Shown here: positions 34,725 to 44,166 of the stretch, in pieces
Layout: each line of letters starts with the position of its first letter
Numbering within the stretch: position 1 is the stretch's first letter
Origin: Woeseiaceae bacterium
Lineage (GTDB): Bacteria > Pseudomonadota > Gammaproteobacteria > Steroidobacterales > Woeseiaceae
Length of the DNA: 64,000 nt
NCBI GenBank assembly: GCA_021773095.1
Contig: JAJFKR010000020.1
Span: 62,001-126,000 of the forward strand
Reading direction: 5' to 3'
Made by a program: the position numbers and the translations under genes
The notes under the pieces: generated by a model
Seen by the model: only the letters and a program-made list of their open reading frames with translations
What the model was told of the DNA's origin: nothing
The model's database searches: none

Positions 34725-36317
34725 CTAAGCGGTCACACGCAATGAGTCAGCAAAGTCGATCAGTGCCCGCAGCTCATCGCTTGCAGCCTCTGACGACCAT
34801 CCAAACTCGCTGCTCGCCAGTGATGCAATCGCATCATAGATTGATCTTCCCTGGTCAGCGTCGTAGCCGACCATCATGCGCCGGAAAACAATATCGGCCA
34901 GTGTGACCGCGAACTCCTCGCGAATGACGAAAACGACCTCAGCTGCGAGATAGCGCCCCTCGGGGTCCATTGTCACCCCCAGCGCCGGGTCGGCTTTCGC
35001 CAGTTCCAAAACTGCGGACGCACGTCCACCGTATATCGACAGCAGTCTGGCTGTCGCCTGCTCGGGTACCAAACCGGATGCGACCAGCAGGTCCCTGGCA
35101 CGATCGATTCCCCACGCGCCGGGTAGCAAAGTATCGCGAGTCCGGCATTCCGGTAACTTGCGGTGTAATAGTTTCGCCAGCCGGTTGACGGTCTGCTCGC
35201 CAAGGTTTCGGTAAGTCGTCAGTTTGCCGCCAATGATCGAAATCAGGCCTTTTGCGATTTTTCGATTCACTTTGATGATGTGACGTCGAGTAATTGCAGA
35301 CTCCGGCCCTTTTTCGCGGTACGGCAGCGGACGAACACCCGCGTAGGCGAAATTGATGTCACCGATACCAAGATCCGCATTCGGAAAAACGCGGTTGGTC
35401 TCCGCCACCAGGTAGTCCACCTCGGCACGGCTCGCCCGAATGGTGTCCAGACTCTCGTCGTATCGAATGTCCGTTGTCCCGATCAGGTATTGATCGTTCC
35501 ACGGGATAATAAAAAACGGTCGACCGTCCTCTGCCGCCTCGACGTAGAAGGCGTCTTTCGGCGCGCCTGCAAACGGACTAACGATAATGTGGCTGCCTTT
35601 GGTGCCGCCAACAAAGCGCCTGGGTGTCCTCGGCGCCCTCTTCAGGACCTCGTCCACCCAGGGTCCTGATGCGTTGACAATGGAGCTGGCACCGACCTCG
35701 TGCTCTTGGCCATCCCGATCGCTGAATCGAATCGTATCAACGACGCTATCGCAAGTTCGAATTTCCCGGACTTCGGAGTAGGTTTTGATTTCCGCGCCTG
35801 CCGACCGCGCCGCTAGCAGGTTTTCAAGAACGAGTCGCTCTGCAAACGTGACCTGAGCATCAAAATATCGTGCCGCCCCCAGCAACCCCACGTCGCGCAG
35901 ACCGGGCTCTTGGGACCTGATCTCCTCGCGATTGAGCATATCGTGCCGCGGCAAAAGTTTATTAAACGACAGGATGTCATACGCGATCATACCGAGGCGA
36001 ATCAGCAGCGGACCGCGCCGTGCACCCGAAAAAATTGGAATATTAATTCGTAACGGTTTGACCAGATGTTTCGCGATGCGTCGCAGGCAACGCCGTTCGT
36101 GCAACGATTCATACACCAGCGGAATTTCAGCGTACTCGAGGTAACGCAGACCGCCGTGAATCAAACGACTGGAAATCGCGGAGGTACCACTACACATGTC
36201 GTTTTTGTCAAAAACAATGACACTTAGCCCGCGCAAAGCCGCGTCTCTTGCAATCCCGGCTCCGTTAACTCCCGCCCCGATGATCGCAACGTCATACCGT
36301 AGCGGTTCCTTTGTCAT
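34725..36317 (-). CDS. glpD: Aerobic glycerol-3-phosphate dehydrogenase
   Basis: 530-residue FAD enzyme of the GlpD/GlpA family: FAD motif DVAIIGAGVNGAGIARDAAL, then SSRLIHGGLRYLEY and IGTTDIRYDE, GGKLTTYRNLGEQTVNRL near residue 365, and a C-terminal DAO_C domain. It oxidises glycerol-3-phosphate to dihydroxyacetone phosphate and passes electrons to quinone. ATG at 36317 shares a base with the TGA of proA (TGATG), a translational coupling that is unusual because glpD normally stands with glpF or glpK. It is followed 2 bases later by the patatin phospholipase, which might supply glycerophosphate-derived substrate. Confidence 0.94.
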   Translation of the reverse strand: MTKEPLRYDVAIIGAGVNGAGIARDAALRGLSVIVFDKNDMCSGTSAISSRLIHGGLRYLEYAEIPLVYESLHERRCLRRIAKHLVKPLRINIPIFSGARRGPLLIRLGMIAYDILSFNKLLPRHDMLNREEIRSQEPGLRDVGLLGAARYFDAQVTFAERLVLENLLAARSAGAEIKTYSEVREIRTCDSVVDTIRFSDRDGQEHEVGASSIVNASGPWVDEVLKRAPRTPRRFVGGTKGSHIIVSPFAGAPKDAFYVEAAEDGRPFFIIPWNDQYLIGTTDIRYDESLDTIRASRAEVDYLVAETNRVFPNADLGIGDINFAYAGVRPLPYREKGPESAITRRHIIKVNRKIAKGLISIIGGKLTTYRNLGEQTVNRLAKLLHRKLPECRTRDTLLPGAWGIDRARDLLVASGLVPEQATARLLSIYGGRASAVLELAKADPALGVTMDPEGRYLAAEVVFVIREEFAVTLADIVFRRMMVGYDADQGRSIYDAIASLASSEFGWSSEAASDELRALIDFADSLRVTA

Positions 36318-37591
36318 CAGGGTCGTACCTGCCCGGTCCCGCGAACCACGTACTTGTAACTGGTCAGCTGTTCTGCACCGACCGGGCCACGAGCGTGTAC
36401 TCTGCCTGTCGCAATACCGATTTCGGCACCCATGCCGAACTCACCGCCATCAGCAAACTGCGTCGATGCGTTGTGTAATACGATCGCGCTGTCGACAGAC
36501 CGTAGAAAGGTTTCAGCGGCCATCGAGTCGCTCGCGATAATGCTTTCTGTGTGCCCGGATCCGTAAGTCGCGATGTGCTCCATCGCAGCGTTAATGTCGT
36601 CGACAACCCGTATCGAAACGATTGAATCGAGGTATTCCGTCGTCCAGTCCTCTTCGGTTGCGGCGATTGCGTTCGGTATAACGCCCATCACCTTTTCATC
36701 GCCACGAATCTCACACCCGGCCTCCGACAATGCTTTGCACACGTCCGGTAACAACTGCTGCGCAACGTCGGAATCGACCAGCACCGTTTCCACGGCACCG
36801 CATATTCCGGTGCGGCGCATTTTTGCATTCAGAACAACATCGCGTGCAGTCGCCGCATCTGCGGACGCATGCAGATAGACGTGGCAAATACCCTCAAGGT
36901 GACCAATAACCGGCACTCGCGCCTCATCCTGCACGCGTTTTATCAGGTTCTTCCCACCTCTGGGAACAACGACATCAACCCACTCAGCCATTGATGACAG
37001 CAAAAATCCGACCGCCGCCCGGTCACGGGTCGGCACCATCTGTATTCCATTGACATTGATGCCGGCACTTTCGAGTCCCTCTCGCATGCAGTCGTAGATC
37101 GCGTGACTCGAGTTAAAGCTCTCGGAACCACCTCTCAGGATGACGGCGTTGCCGGACTTAAGACACAAAGCCGCAGCATCGGCGGTAACATTCGGCCGGC
37201 TCTCGTAAATGATGCCGATAACACCCAGCGGGACGGCAACTCGCTGGATAAGAAGGCCATTAGGACGCTGCCACTCGGCCAGGACTTTTCCAACAGGGTC
37301 TGGCAACTCGCTGATCGACTCGATGCCTGCGGCCATCGCTTCGATACGCTCTTCGTCGAGCATCAAACGGTCAAGCATCGCCGCACTAAGGCCACCCGCC
37401 TCTGCCGCGTCCATGTCGGTCTGGTTGGCGTCCAGTATTTTCCTGGCTTTCGAACGCAATGCCTTTGCTGCCGAACGCAATGCCTTGTTGCGCTGCTCAG
37501 TGCTGCACATCGCGAGCTCCGCGGCCGCGGCTCGCGCTGCCTTGCCCAGGGCCGTCATTTCGCGCGCTATGTCGATAGATTCATTAGTCAT
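36317..37591 (-). CDS. proA: Glutamate-5-semialdehyde dehydrogenase (gamma-glutamyl phosphate reductase)
   Basis: 424-residue enzyme of proline synthesis that reduces gamma-glutamyl phosphate with NADPH. Visible: [27 protein letters not shown], the catalytic cysteine in [11 protein letters not shown], and [12 protein letters not shown] [13 protein letters not shown]. The ATG at 37591 is used because it gives [20 protein letters not shown]; it overlaps the end of proB by 8 bases. A further ATG at 37615 lies deeper in proB. The order proB-proA is conserved in many bacteria, and the stop of proA overlaps the start of glpD. Confidence 0.95.
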   Translation of the reverse strand: MTNESIDIAREMTALGKAARAAAAELAMCSTEQRNKALRSAAKALRSKARKILDANQTDMDAAEAGGLSAAMLDRLMLDEERIEAMAAGIESISELPDPVGKVLAEWQRPNGLLIQRVAVPLGVIGIIYESRPNVTADAAALCLKSGNAVILRGGSESFNSSHAIYDCMREGLESAGINVNGIQMVPTRDRAAVGFLLSSMAEWVDVVVPRGGKNLIKRVQDEARVPVIGHLEGICHVYLHASADAATARDVVLNAKMRRTGICGAVETVLVDSDVAQQLLPDVCKALSEAGCEIRGDEKVMGVIPNAIAATEEDWTTEYLDSIVSIRVVDDINAAMEHIATYGSGHTESIIASDSMAAETFLRSVDSAIVLHNASTQFADGGEFGMGAEIGIATGRVHARGPVGAEQLTSYKYVVRGTGQVRP

Positions 37592-38708
37592 TATCAAATA
37601 GAACCAGCTCATCACGATGCACCATGACCGCCCGTCCCCGGTATCCTAACGCTGTTTCGATTTCATCGGAATGCAGACCGGCAAGGCGTACGGCTTCCTC
37701 ATCCGAATATTCGGCGAGACCACGGCCGATATCGACACCGGATGCACTCCTCAACGTAACCACGTCACCGCGGCGAAAGCTACCCGATACCGTGACCACA
37801 CCAACGGGCAACAGACTACTGCCCCCGAGCAATGCCTTTACGGCACCGTCATCAAGCCGTAATTCGCCAGAGACTTCGAGTGCGCCGGCCAGCCACTGCT
37901 TACGTGCAGCAGCCGGCGACGCGGACGCGCGAAAAACCGTACAGCGCCCTCCGTCATTCAGTGCTCGTAAAGGATGCGGTATTACGCCGCTAGCAATAAT
38001 TGTAGAACAACCGGCATGCATCGCAATTCCTGCTGCCTGCACCTTGGTCGCCATACCACCCGTACCAACATCCGAACGAGTCTCGCCAGCCATCGCCAAC
38101 GTCTCGCTGTTGATGCTCGTAACCTCGGCGATGTGTTTGGCATCTTCGTCAGAGCCCGGGTCGGCCGTGTAGAAACCGTCAACGTCTGATAACAGGATCA
38201 ATGCATCGGCCATCACGAGTTGCGCTATTCGCGCGGCGAGACGGTCGTTGTCACCGTAGCGAATTTCTATCGTAGCGACCGTATCATTCTCATTGATAAC
38301 CGGAATGACCGACCTTTCGAGCAGCTTTTCCAGCGTTCGACGAGCATTCAGAAAACGACGCCTGTCTTCGGTATCGTCCGGAGTCAGCAGAACCTGGGCG
38401 GCGGCTATTTCATGAACTCTCAGGCACTCCTGATAGGCGTGTACCAACTGCACCTGCCCGGCTGCCGCCGCGGCCTGCAAGTCTTCAAGCCGTGCACGCT
38501 GCTTGTTTATGCCAAGTACCGAGCTGCCGATTGCGATGGCACCCGACGAAACAATCAGTAATTCGTGTCCTTGCTGCGACAGGTCGGCGACGTCGTCACT
38601 GAGTTTCTCCAGCCAAATGCGATTCAACTGGTCGTCTTCGTCCACCAGCAACGACGATCCGACCTTGATAACCAGTCGTCGGTAGTTGGAAAGTGCCAGC
38701 CCGGACAT
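37584..38708 (-). CDS. proB: Glutamate 5-kinase with PUA domain
   Basis: 374-residue first enzyme of proline synthesis (glutamate plus ATP to gamma-glutamyl phosphate). The amino-acid-kinase domain (~1-255) has [36 protein letters not shown]-like [10 protein letters not shown] and the [15 protein letters not shown] motif. A C-terminal PUA domain (~280-360, [20 protein letters not shown]) completes the standard architecture. It begins 18 bases after the ilvN stop and overlaps proA, so it belongs to one operon with a branched-chain amino acid regulatory subunit. Confidence 0.95.
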   Translation of the reverse strand: MSGLALSNYRRLVIKVGSSLLVDEDDQLNRIWLEKLSDDVADLSQQGHELLIVSSGAIAIGSSVLGINKQRARLEDLQAAAAAGQVQLVHAYQECLRVHEIAAAQVLLTPDDTEDRRRFLNARRTLEKLLERSVIPVINENDTVATIEIRYGDNDRLAARIAQLVMADALILLSDVDGFYTADPGSDEDAKHIAEVTSINSETLAMAGETRSDVGTGGMATKVQAAGIAMHAGCSTIIASGVIPHPLRALNDGGRCTVFRASASPAAARKQWLAGALEVSGELRLDDGAVKALLGGSSLLPVGVVTVSGSFRRGDVVTLRSASGVDIGRGLAEYSDEEAVRLAGLHSDEIETALGYRGRAVMVHRDELVLFDND

Positions 38709-38726
38709 TAGTGATGGCCCGGTCTG

Positions 38727-39248
38727 CTAGCCAACAAGAAGATGCTGACGGTCGAACGAAGACAGCGTCACTTCGCCTTTGGAAACAGCGACTGTGCCGC
38801 TTCGTGCGACTGCGGAAATTTCACCAATATCGGCGGCCTCGGCGACAAAAGCATCAATCTCTTTCACCCTGCCCGTGAGCTGCAGTGTGCAACTGACCGG
38901 CTCTTCGTCAAGAATTTCCGCACCAAATTGTTTCACCAGTGACATGACCCTCATCAGCCCGCCGTTGCCCAGTTTGATTTTGATTATCGCAAGCTCGCGC
39001 TCAAAATGATCGCCCAGCGTCATGTCGTGGATATTGACGACATCCACCAGCTTCGCCAGTTGCGCATTCAGCTGCGCAATGGCCGCGTCAGAACCGGAAA
39101 TAACCAGCGTCACTCGTGATACACGGGGGTCATAAGTGGGCGCCACATTGAGTGATTCAATGTTGTAGCCACGTGAAGAAAACATACCGGTCATGCGCGT
39201 CAAAGCGCCGACCTCATTCTGCAAAAGGACTGATATTGCGTGTCGCAT
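38727..39248 (-). CDS. ilvN: Acetolactate synthase small (regulatory) subunit
   Basis: 173-residue regulatory subunit with an N-terminal ACT domain (RHAISVLLQNEVGALTRMTG and FSSRGYNIESLNV) and a C-terminal ALS_ss_C domain (AVSKGEVTLSSF). It binds valine and activates or feedback-inhibits the large subunit. Start ATG at 39248 gives the canonical MRHAISVLLQ; the longer ORF (from 39371) adds 41 unrelated residues. Unusually, it is divergent from the large-subunit gene (start-to-start 180 bases) instead of following it, and heads an operon continuing with proB, proA, glpD and a patatin gene. Confidence 0.94.
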   Translation of the reverse strand: MRHAISVLLQNEVGALTRMTGMFSSRGYNIESLNVAPTYDPRVSRVTLVISGSDAAIAQLNAQLAKLVDVVNIHDMTLGDHFERELAIIKIKLGNGGLMRVMSLVKQFGAEILDEEPVSCTLQLTGRVKEIDAFVAEAADIGEISAVARSGTVAVSKGEVTLSSFDRQHLLVG

Positions 39249-39357
39249 GAGTGTCCGAACCTGCTTGAAAAAAATAGACGATGAATGAATTACGGATGAA
39301 ACTAATTTGCCGGTATTTCGATCTCTGAGCATCGCGGATGGTCGCGCAGAAGTTCGA

Positions 39358-39369
39358 GCATTGCAATGC
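39358..39369. promoter_or_regulatory. Palindrome between ilvN and ilvB
   Basis: GCATTGCAATGC is a perfect 12-base palindrome in the 180-base divergent intergenic region, 59 bases from the ilvB start and 110 from the ilvN start. Its place suits a shared operator for the two divergent promoters. No specific regulator (Lrp, IlvY) can be assigned from the sequence alone. Confidence 0.35.
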
Positions 39370-39428
39370 AATAAATTTTAGTAAACACTCGCGCAAAATC
39401 CGTAACTTATGCGCAAGACGGCAAGGCG

Positions 39429-41279
39429 ATGAATGAGCAGTCGAACACGGCAAGGCCAGACACACACCCTTTGAGCGGCAAAATGATGACCGGGGCCGAT
39501 ACTGTCGTCCAGGTCCTGGCCGATGAGGGCGTTGATACGGTCTTCGGCTACAGCGGTGGTGCGATATTGCCGATTTACGATGCGGTGTTTCGACACAACA
39601 ATGACCACAAACGGGCCGACGGCTCATCGGCGATGCCGCTGATTGTCCCTGCCAATGAGCAGGGCGCGGGTTTCATGGCCGCGGGCTATGCGCGGGCCAG
39701 TGGCAAAGTTGGTGTAGCGATAGTGACTTCAGGTCCCGGAGCGACCAATACGGTTACACCAGTGCGCGACAGCATGGCCGACTCGGTACCACTCGTCGTG
39801 ATCTGTGGCCAGGTTCCGCGGGCCGCGATCGGTACGGATGCTTTCCAGGAAGCACCCGTGGCCGCGATCATGGGCTCGGTCGCCAAGCATGTATTTCTTG
39901 TCACGGACCCCGACCTGCTGGAAGCAACCGTGCGCAGCGCATTCGATCTCGCGCGCACTGGCCGGCCGGGTCCGGTCGTGGTGGACATCCCGAAAGATGT
40001 GCAAAATTGGGAAGGTGAATTCAAAGGCCAGGGTGTCTTGCCTCTGCACGGTTATCGGCGCCGGCTCAAAGCCGTCACTGAGAACCGGCTAAGCGACGAT
40101 GCCTGCGAGCGGTTTTACACGATGCTGTCCGAATCGGAGCGGCCGCTGATCTATGCAGGCGGTGGCGTCATCAATGCAAATGCTACCAAGGCAATGCGGC
40201 GATTTGCCAACGAGTACGGCATACCGGTTACAACAACGCTCATGGCACTGGGCGCGAGCGACACGAAACATCCACTGGCGCTGCACATGCTTGGCATGCA
40301 CGGCGTTGCCTCGGCAAATTACGCGGTAGAGGACTGCGATTTCCTGATCGCGATTGGCGCACGCTTCGATGATCGCGTCGCGGGGAGTCCTTTGCAGTTC
40401 GGTCCGCGGGCGAAGAATATAGCTCACTTCGACGTCGATATTGCCGAGGTCGGCAAGGTCAAGAGAGTCAACTGGCACCATGTCGGCATGTTGCAGACGG
40501 ATTTGGCGGACATCCTGGAGTACGGACGGCGGATCAAATTCGCCAAGCCGTTCGATACCTGGCACGACGAGATTGCAGCACTGAAGTCCGAGCATGCGTT
40601 GAATTACGATCGCGATAGCGAGCTGATCCAACCCTATGCGGTCATCGAAGAGATCAACAAACACTCAAAAGGCGAAGCCATCATCTCGACCGGCGTTGGC
40701 CAGCATCAAATGTGGGCCGCGCAGTATTTTGATTTCAAAGAACCGCGCCTCTGGTTAACCTCCGGCAGCATGGGCACCATGGGATTTGGTTTGCCCGCAG
40801 CGATCGGCGCGCAATTCGCACAACCGGACAAAGTCGTCATCGATATTGATGGCGACGCCAGCATTCGCATGAACATCGGTGAGCTGGAAACGGCGACCAC
40901 CTACAATCAGCCCATAAAGGTCATCGTGCTGAACAACTTTGGCGACGGCATGGTCCGGCAGTGGCAGAAACTCTATTTCGAAGGTCGCATGTCCGGTAGT
41001 GATAAATCGCTGCATGCAAAAGACTTCGTCAAGGCAGCAGAAGCTGACGGCTTCAGGTTCGCGAGGCGGCTTGATAACAAGGATGAGTTACCCGCGATTA
41101 TTCGCGAATTCATGGACTTCGAAGGTCCGGCGTTTCTGGAAGTTATTATCGATCGAGACGCGGGTGTCTACCCGATGGTCGGTCCGGGCCAAAGCTACGA
41201 GAATATGATTACGGGCGATTACATCAAGAGCCGCTCGAAACCCGGGGATGACGCGCCGGGTCCTTGCGAGATGTTCTAA
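39429..41279 (+). CDS. ilvB: Acetolactate synthase large (catalytic) subunit
   Basis: 616-residue thiamine-diphosphate enzyme catalysing the first common step of valine, leucine and isoleucine synthesis. Motifs: the catalytic Glu region PANEQGAGFMAAGYARASGK, VAIVTSGPGATNTVTPVRD, ISTGVGQHQMWAAQYF, and the ThDP-Mg motif DIDGDASIRMNIGELETATT followed by NNFGDGMVRQWQKLYFEGR. The FAD-binding central domain is in place. It is transcribed away from ilvN; there is no ilvC next to it. A small GC-rich hairpin lies about 30 bases after the stop. Confidence 0.95.
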   Translation: MNEQSNTARPDTHPLSGKMMTGADTVVQVLADEGVDTVFGYSGGAILPIYDAVFRHNNDHKRADGSSAMPLIVPANEQGAGFMAAGYARASGKVGVAIVTSGPGATNTVTPVRDSMADSVPLVVICGQVPRAAIGTDAFQEAPVAAIMGSVAKHVFLVTDPDLLEATVRSAFDLARTGRPGPVVVDIPKDVQNWEGEFKGQGVLPLHGYRRRLKAVTENRLSDDACERFYTMLSESERPLIYAGGGVINANATKAMRRFANEYGIPVTTTLMALGASDTKHPLALHMLGMHGVASANYAVEDCDFLIAIGARFDDRVAGSPLQFGPRAKNIAHFDVDIAEVGKVKRVNWHHVGMLQTDLADILEYGRRIKFAKPFDTWHDEIAALKSEHALNYDRDSELIQPYAVIEEINKHSKGEAIISTGVGQHQMWAAQYFDFKEPRLWLTSGSMGTMGFGLPAAIGAQFAQPDKVVIDIDGDASIRMNIGELETATTYNQPIKVIVLNNFGDGMVRQWQKLYFEGRMSGSDKSLHAKDFVKAAEADGFRFARRLDNKDELPAIIREFMDFEGPAFLEVIIDRDAGVYPMVGPGQSYENMITGDYIKSRSKPGDDAPGPCEMF

Positions 41280-41305
41280 GGAACGTCAGTGAGTGTGTCC
41301 TGCCG

Positions 41306-41323
41306 GGCGCTTGCCTGAGCGCC
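41306..41323 (+). terminator. Weak hairpin after ilvB
   Basis: GGCGCT (41306-41311) and AGCGCC (41318-41323) pair around a 6-base loop, 27 bases past the ilvB stop. No T-run follows, so termination would need Rho. The remaining ~160 bases to the next start have no other recognised feature. Confidence 0.3.
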
Positions 41324-41484
41324 TCGCGGCGTTAACGTCGAGGTTAATTTCAGCGCAACCAATCCTTGTAGCGGCCTCGCGACATACAACCACCGGGCCG
41401 TAGACACGTTTCAGACGGCTTGCTAGACTCCGTCGGCAGGCTGTTGCTTCAAGACAACAATGTAACGGCAACCGGGAAATAACC

Positions 41485-42105
41485 ATGACGGATAGACCAG
41501 ATGTGTCGCCGTGGCGCAAACTCATCGGCACCACACTCCTGTCTGCGCTGTTCGTGCTGCCGGCACCTGTGCTGGCGCAGGATATCCTTTCTGCAACTGC
41601 CATTTCAGCAGATCCACTGAGACTAGCGGCCGAGGATGCCGCGGGTTGCCGGGAGTTGCGCGATCCTGACGTACGCCTGGCGTGTTTCGATGCCGCCGCA
41701 CATCGACTCGCGGAGGCGCTCGGCTCGATGGATCAGGCCGGGCGCAACGCAGGGCACCTGTCGATTGGCCCGGATGCACCGGATGCTCCGGCCGCCGTCG
41801 ATCCATCGGGCGAAGCGGCTGAGCACCCGCCGAACTGGACCGCCGCGCCCCAGCACCGCGATACCGAGCAAGCTGAGGTTCCCCGACGATTCGAAGCAAC
41901 CATCGTTCGGATCACGCGCAACAACGTTGGACGGCATCGTTTCTACACCGCAGACGGTGCGGTCTGGGAGCAGACCCAGGTCGTCGAAGTGCATCAACCG
42001 AGGTCCCTGCCAGCGGTGGCCGAGTTCCGCCGAAAACTGACCGGAAATCCGACGATTAAATTTGACGTCTCCAGCCGTTCCTACCGCGTCAAACGTATCA
42101 AGTAG
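41485..42105 (+). CDS. Exported conserved protein with RLACFD motif
   Basis: 206-residue protein with a signal peptide (~1-32, ending PVLAQ). After cleavage there is a CRELRDPDVRLACFDAAA segment; the C-x-RLACFD pattern is found in several small periplasmic proteins (including some type VI secretion accessory proteins), where two cysteines probably form a disulphide. A proline/alanine-rich linker leads to a C-terminal beta domain (~140-206) with FEATIVRITRNNVGRHRFYT and IKFDVSSRSYRVKRI. No family function is known to me. It lies alone on the plus strand, convergent with the S9 peptidase gene. Confidence 0.72.
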   Translation: MTDRPDVSPWRKLIGTTLLSALFVLPAPVLAQDILSATAISADPLRLAAEDAAGCRELRDPDVRLACFDAAAHRLAEALGSMDQAGRNAGHLSIGPDAPDAPAAVDPSGEAAEHPPNWTAAPQHRDTEQAEVPRRFEATIVRITRNNVGRHRFYTADGAVWEQTQVVEVHQPRSLPAVAEFRRKLTGNPTIKFDVSSRSYRVKRIK

Positions 42106-42117
42106 AATTCGACTCGT

Positions 42118-44058
42118 TCAGAAACCGCACTTGGTGTCGAAGAATTCGAATAATTCAGGGAACCACTGCATGTTCTGCTCGAAAAAGAACGGGCTGTGGC
42201 CCATGTCCTCGATTTCAATGTACTGATGGTCTGCGCCAGCCTGCTCCAGGCCCTCGACGAAGCGACGGCTGTGCTCGACCGGCACAGTCTCGTCATAGTC
42301 GCCGTGCACGACCAGCATCGGCACGCTGACCTTACCCGTCAGATCGACCGGTGAGACGCCGGCTATCGTTGGCATCTGATAGCGACGCAGGAATCGGCTC
42401 CCGGAAAGCCCTCCGCGAAGCCGGCTGAGATCAGAAACGCCGGCGCCGGACACGACGCAGTTGAACAGGTCGTTGCCTCTTGTCGCAGCGGCGAACGCCG
42501 CGTAACCGCCATAACTCCAGCCGAAGATCGCGAGCTTTTCCGGATCGGCTATCCCGTCCTCGACCAGGGACTGCATACCGTCTTCGATATCGTTCTGCAT
42601 TTCGTGGCCCCATTTGCGGTCGCCGGCCATCCAGAACGATTTGCCCAGGTCGATCGAACCACGATAGTTCGGCTGGAACACTGCATAGCCGCGGTTGGCC
42701 AGCATCTGAGCCCAGCGGTCGTAACCATAGGTGTCTCGTACCCAGGGGCCGCCGTGCGGCATAGCAATGGTTGGATGTGGGGCCTTCATGTTGGCGGGAA
42801 TGGTCACGTAGCCAGAGACTTCCAGCCCGTCTCGCGCCTCGTAGGTGTACACGTCGACCGGCGATAGCGATTCCCCGACAATTTCGGTGGACGCTCCGAT
42901 CACCGGTGCGACCTTACCGTCCTTGACGAGGTACCACTGCCCCGGCACCTGCGGTCCGGTGGTGTAGACCAGAGTCGTCTTACCGTCCTCCGAGACCCGT
43001 TCGATGCTTACGTTGCGATCGGGAAAGGCCTGCTGCAGGCCGCGGTGCAGCGGACCGTAGGTTTCGTCGATGTAGTAGCGCTGGTATCCCTTGTGGTTCG
43101 AGTAGGTGTATCCAACGACCTTGGTGCCATCGGCCAATCGTGGAGAGCGCACTGCATCAATAACGTCGAAACCCTCGGTCATGAAGATCAGCTCGCGTTC
43201 GCCAGTGCGGATATCCACGGCATAAATTCCGGTCCGGTCGCCGCCTGGTTCGTCGGAACGAACCGTCGCGAGGTGCGGCTGCTCAGGGTCGAAAAAACCC
43301 AGCAACGCGAAGCGGTCGCGGCTGTCGGCTCGCTGGCGGCCGATCTCGGTCCAGTCGTCCTCAGGTGAAAGGCGCGCCAGGGTCACGATAGCGACGTCGC
43401 TCTTGTCGTACTCGGCCGCTCCGCGCGCGTTGCCTTCCCGGTCCCAGACGTAATTTTCCAAGCGCATGTTGCCCTTCAGTACCAGGCTGCGTCGACCATT
43501 CTCCAGGTTAACCTTGTAGTAGTTCGGCGGCTTGCCCCGCTCTTCGTTGTGCGCAACAAGCACGTAGTCCGGTTCATCGGGCAGCAGGCTGACGACACGA
43601 CCGATCCCGAGCCGGTTCATCAGGTTGTCGCCGCTGCGCCGGATATCGCCCCCCCTTGTGGTGCGAATCAGCGAGGTCCACTCTCCGCTTGTCACATCAT
43701 AGGATGCGCTCCGGCCCAGATAGACCGGCCGGCCCTTATCGTCGCTTTCGAGGATGAAGTTGACGATCAGGAGGTCGTCGTTGGCCCAGCGTAGCCCAAT
43801 CGGGATCAATCCTTCTGGCTGAATCGCTTGTAAAGAGCCCTGGATGTCATCGGTATCGAACACGATCAGTTCAGGGTGCGCCCCGCGCTCCCGACGCATC
43901 AGCATGGCCATTCGCTGCGCATCGGGAGACATGTCCAGCTCACTCACCTGCAGCGAATCGGCCCACACCTGTACCGGCAGTTGAGCTTGCTGCGCCAGCG
44001 TCACAAGAGAAAGGCTGCACAAAATCAGCGCAGCAAGGAATGTTCGAAAAATCAGCAT
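42118..44058 (-). CDS. S9 family prolyl oligopeptidase-type peptidase (exported)
   Basis: 646-residue serine peptidase with a signal peptide (~1-22), an N-terminal beta-propeller (~25-390) and a C-terminal alpha/beta-hydrolase domain. The catalytic triad is readable: Ser515 in FGWSYGGYAAF, an Asp in HGDYDETVP (587 or 589) and His621 in DMGHSPFF. Such enzymes are dipeptidyl- or acylaminoacyl-peptidases that finish peptide breakdown in the periplasm. It lies directly downstream (same strand, ~110 bases) of a TonB-dependent receptor, a common pairing for peptide uptake in marine gammaproteobacteria. A strong terminator separates the two genes, so it may have its own promoter. Confidence 0.92.
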   Translation of the reverse strand: MLIFRTFLAALILCSLSLVTLAQQAQLPVQVWADSLQVSELDMSPDAQRMAMLMRRERGAHPELIVFDTDDIQGSLQAIQPEGLIPIGLRWANDDLLIVNFILESDDKGRPVYLGRSASYDVTSGEWTSLIRTTRGGDIRRSGDNLMNRLGIGRVVSLLPDEPDYVLVAHNEERGKPPNYYKVNLENGRRSLVLKGNMRLENYVWDREGNARGAAEYDKSDVAIVTLARLSPEDDWTEIGRQRADSRDRFALLGFFDPEQPHLATVRSDEPGGDRTGIYAVDIRTGERELIFMTEGFDVIDAVRSPRLADGTKVVGYTYSNHKGYQRYYIDETYGPLHRGLQQAFPDRNVSIERVSEDGKTTLVYTTGPQVPGQWYLVKDGKVAPVIGASTEIVGESLSPVDVYTYEARDGLEVSGYVTIPANMKAPHPTIAMPHGGPWVRDTYGYDRWAQMLANRGYAVFQPNYRGSIDLGKSFWMAGDRKWGHEMQNDIEDGMQSLVEDGIADPEKLAIFGWSYGGYAAFAAATRGNDLFNCVVSGAGVSDLSRLRGGLSGSRFLRRYQMPTIAGVSPVDLTGKVSVPMLVVHGDYDETVPVEHSRRFVEGLEQAGADHQYIEIEDMGHSPFFFEQNMQWFPELFEFFDTKCGF

Positions 44059-44102
44059 GTCAACCTCCGATGATGATGCACCAGATTAGCGAAAAAGCGG
44101 GC

Positions 44103-44134
44103 AAAAAAAGGTCCGAGCAAAATCTGCTCGGACC
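44103..44134 (-). terminator. Rho-independent terminator of the TonB-dependent receptor gene
   Basis: A perfect 10-base stem (GGTCCGAGCA at 44110-44119 with TGCTCGGACC at 44125-44134) with a 5-base loop is followed on the minus strand by seven T residues. It lies 33 bases after the receptor stop codon. A shorter T-run on the other side could also stop plus-strand transcripts. Confidence 0.88.
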
Positions 44135-44166
44135 GATTTTTACTTCAGGTTGTGGCTTTCAGTTCA

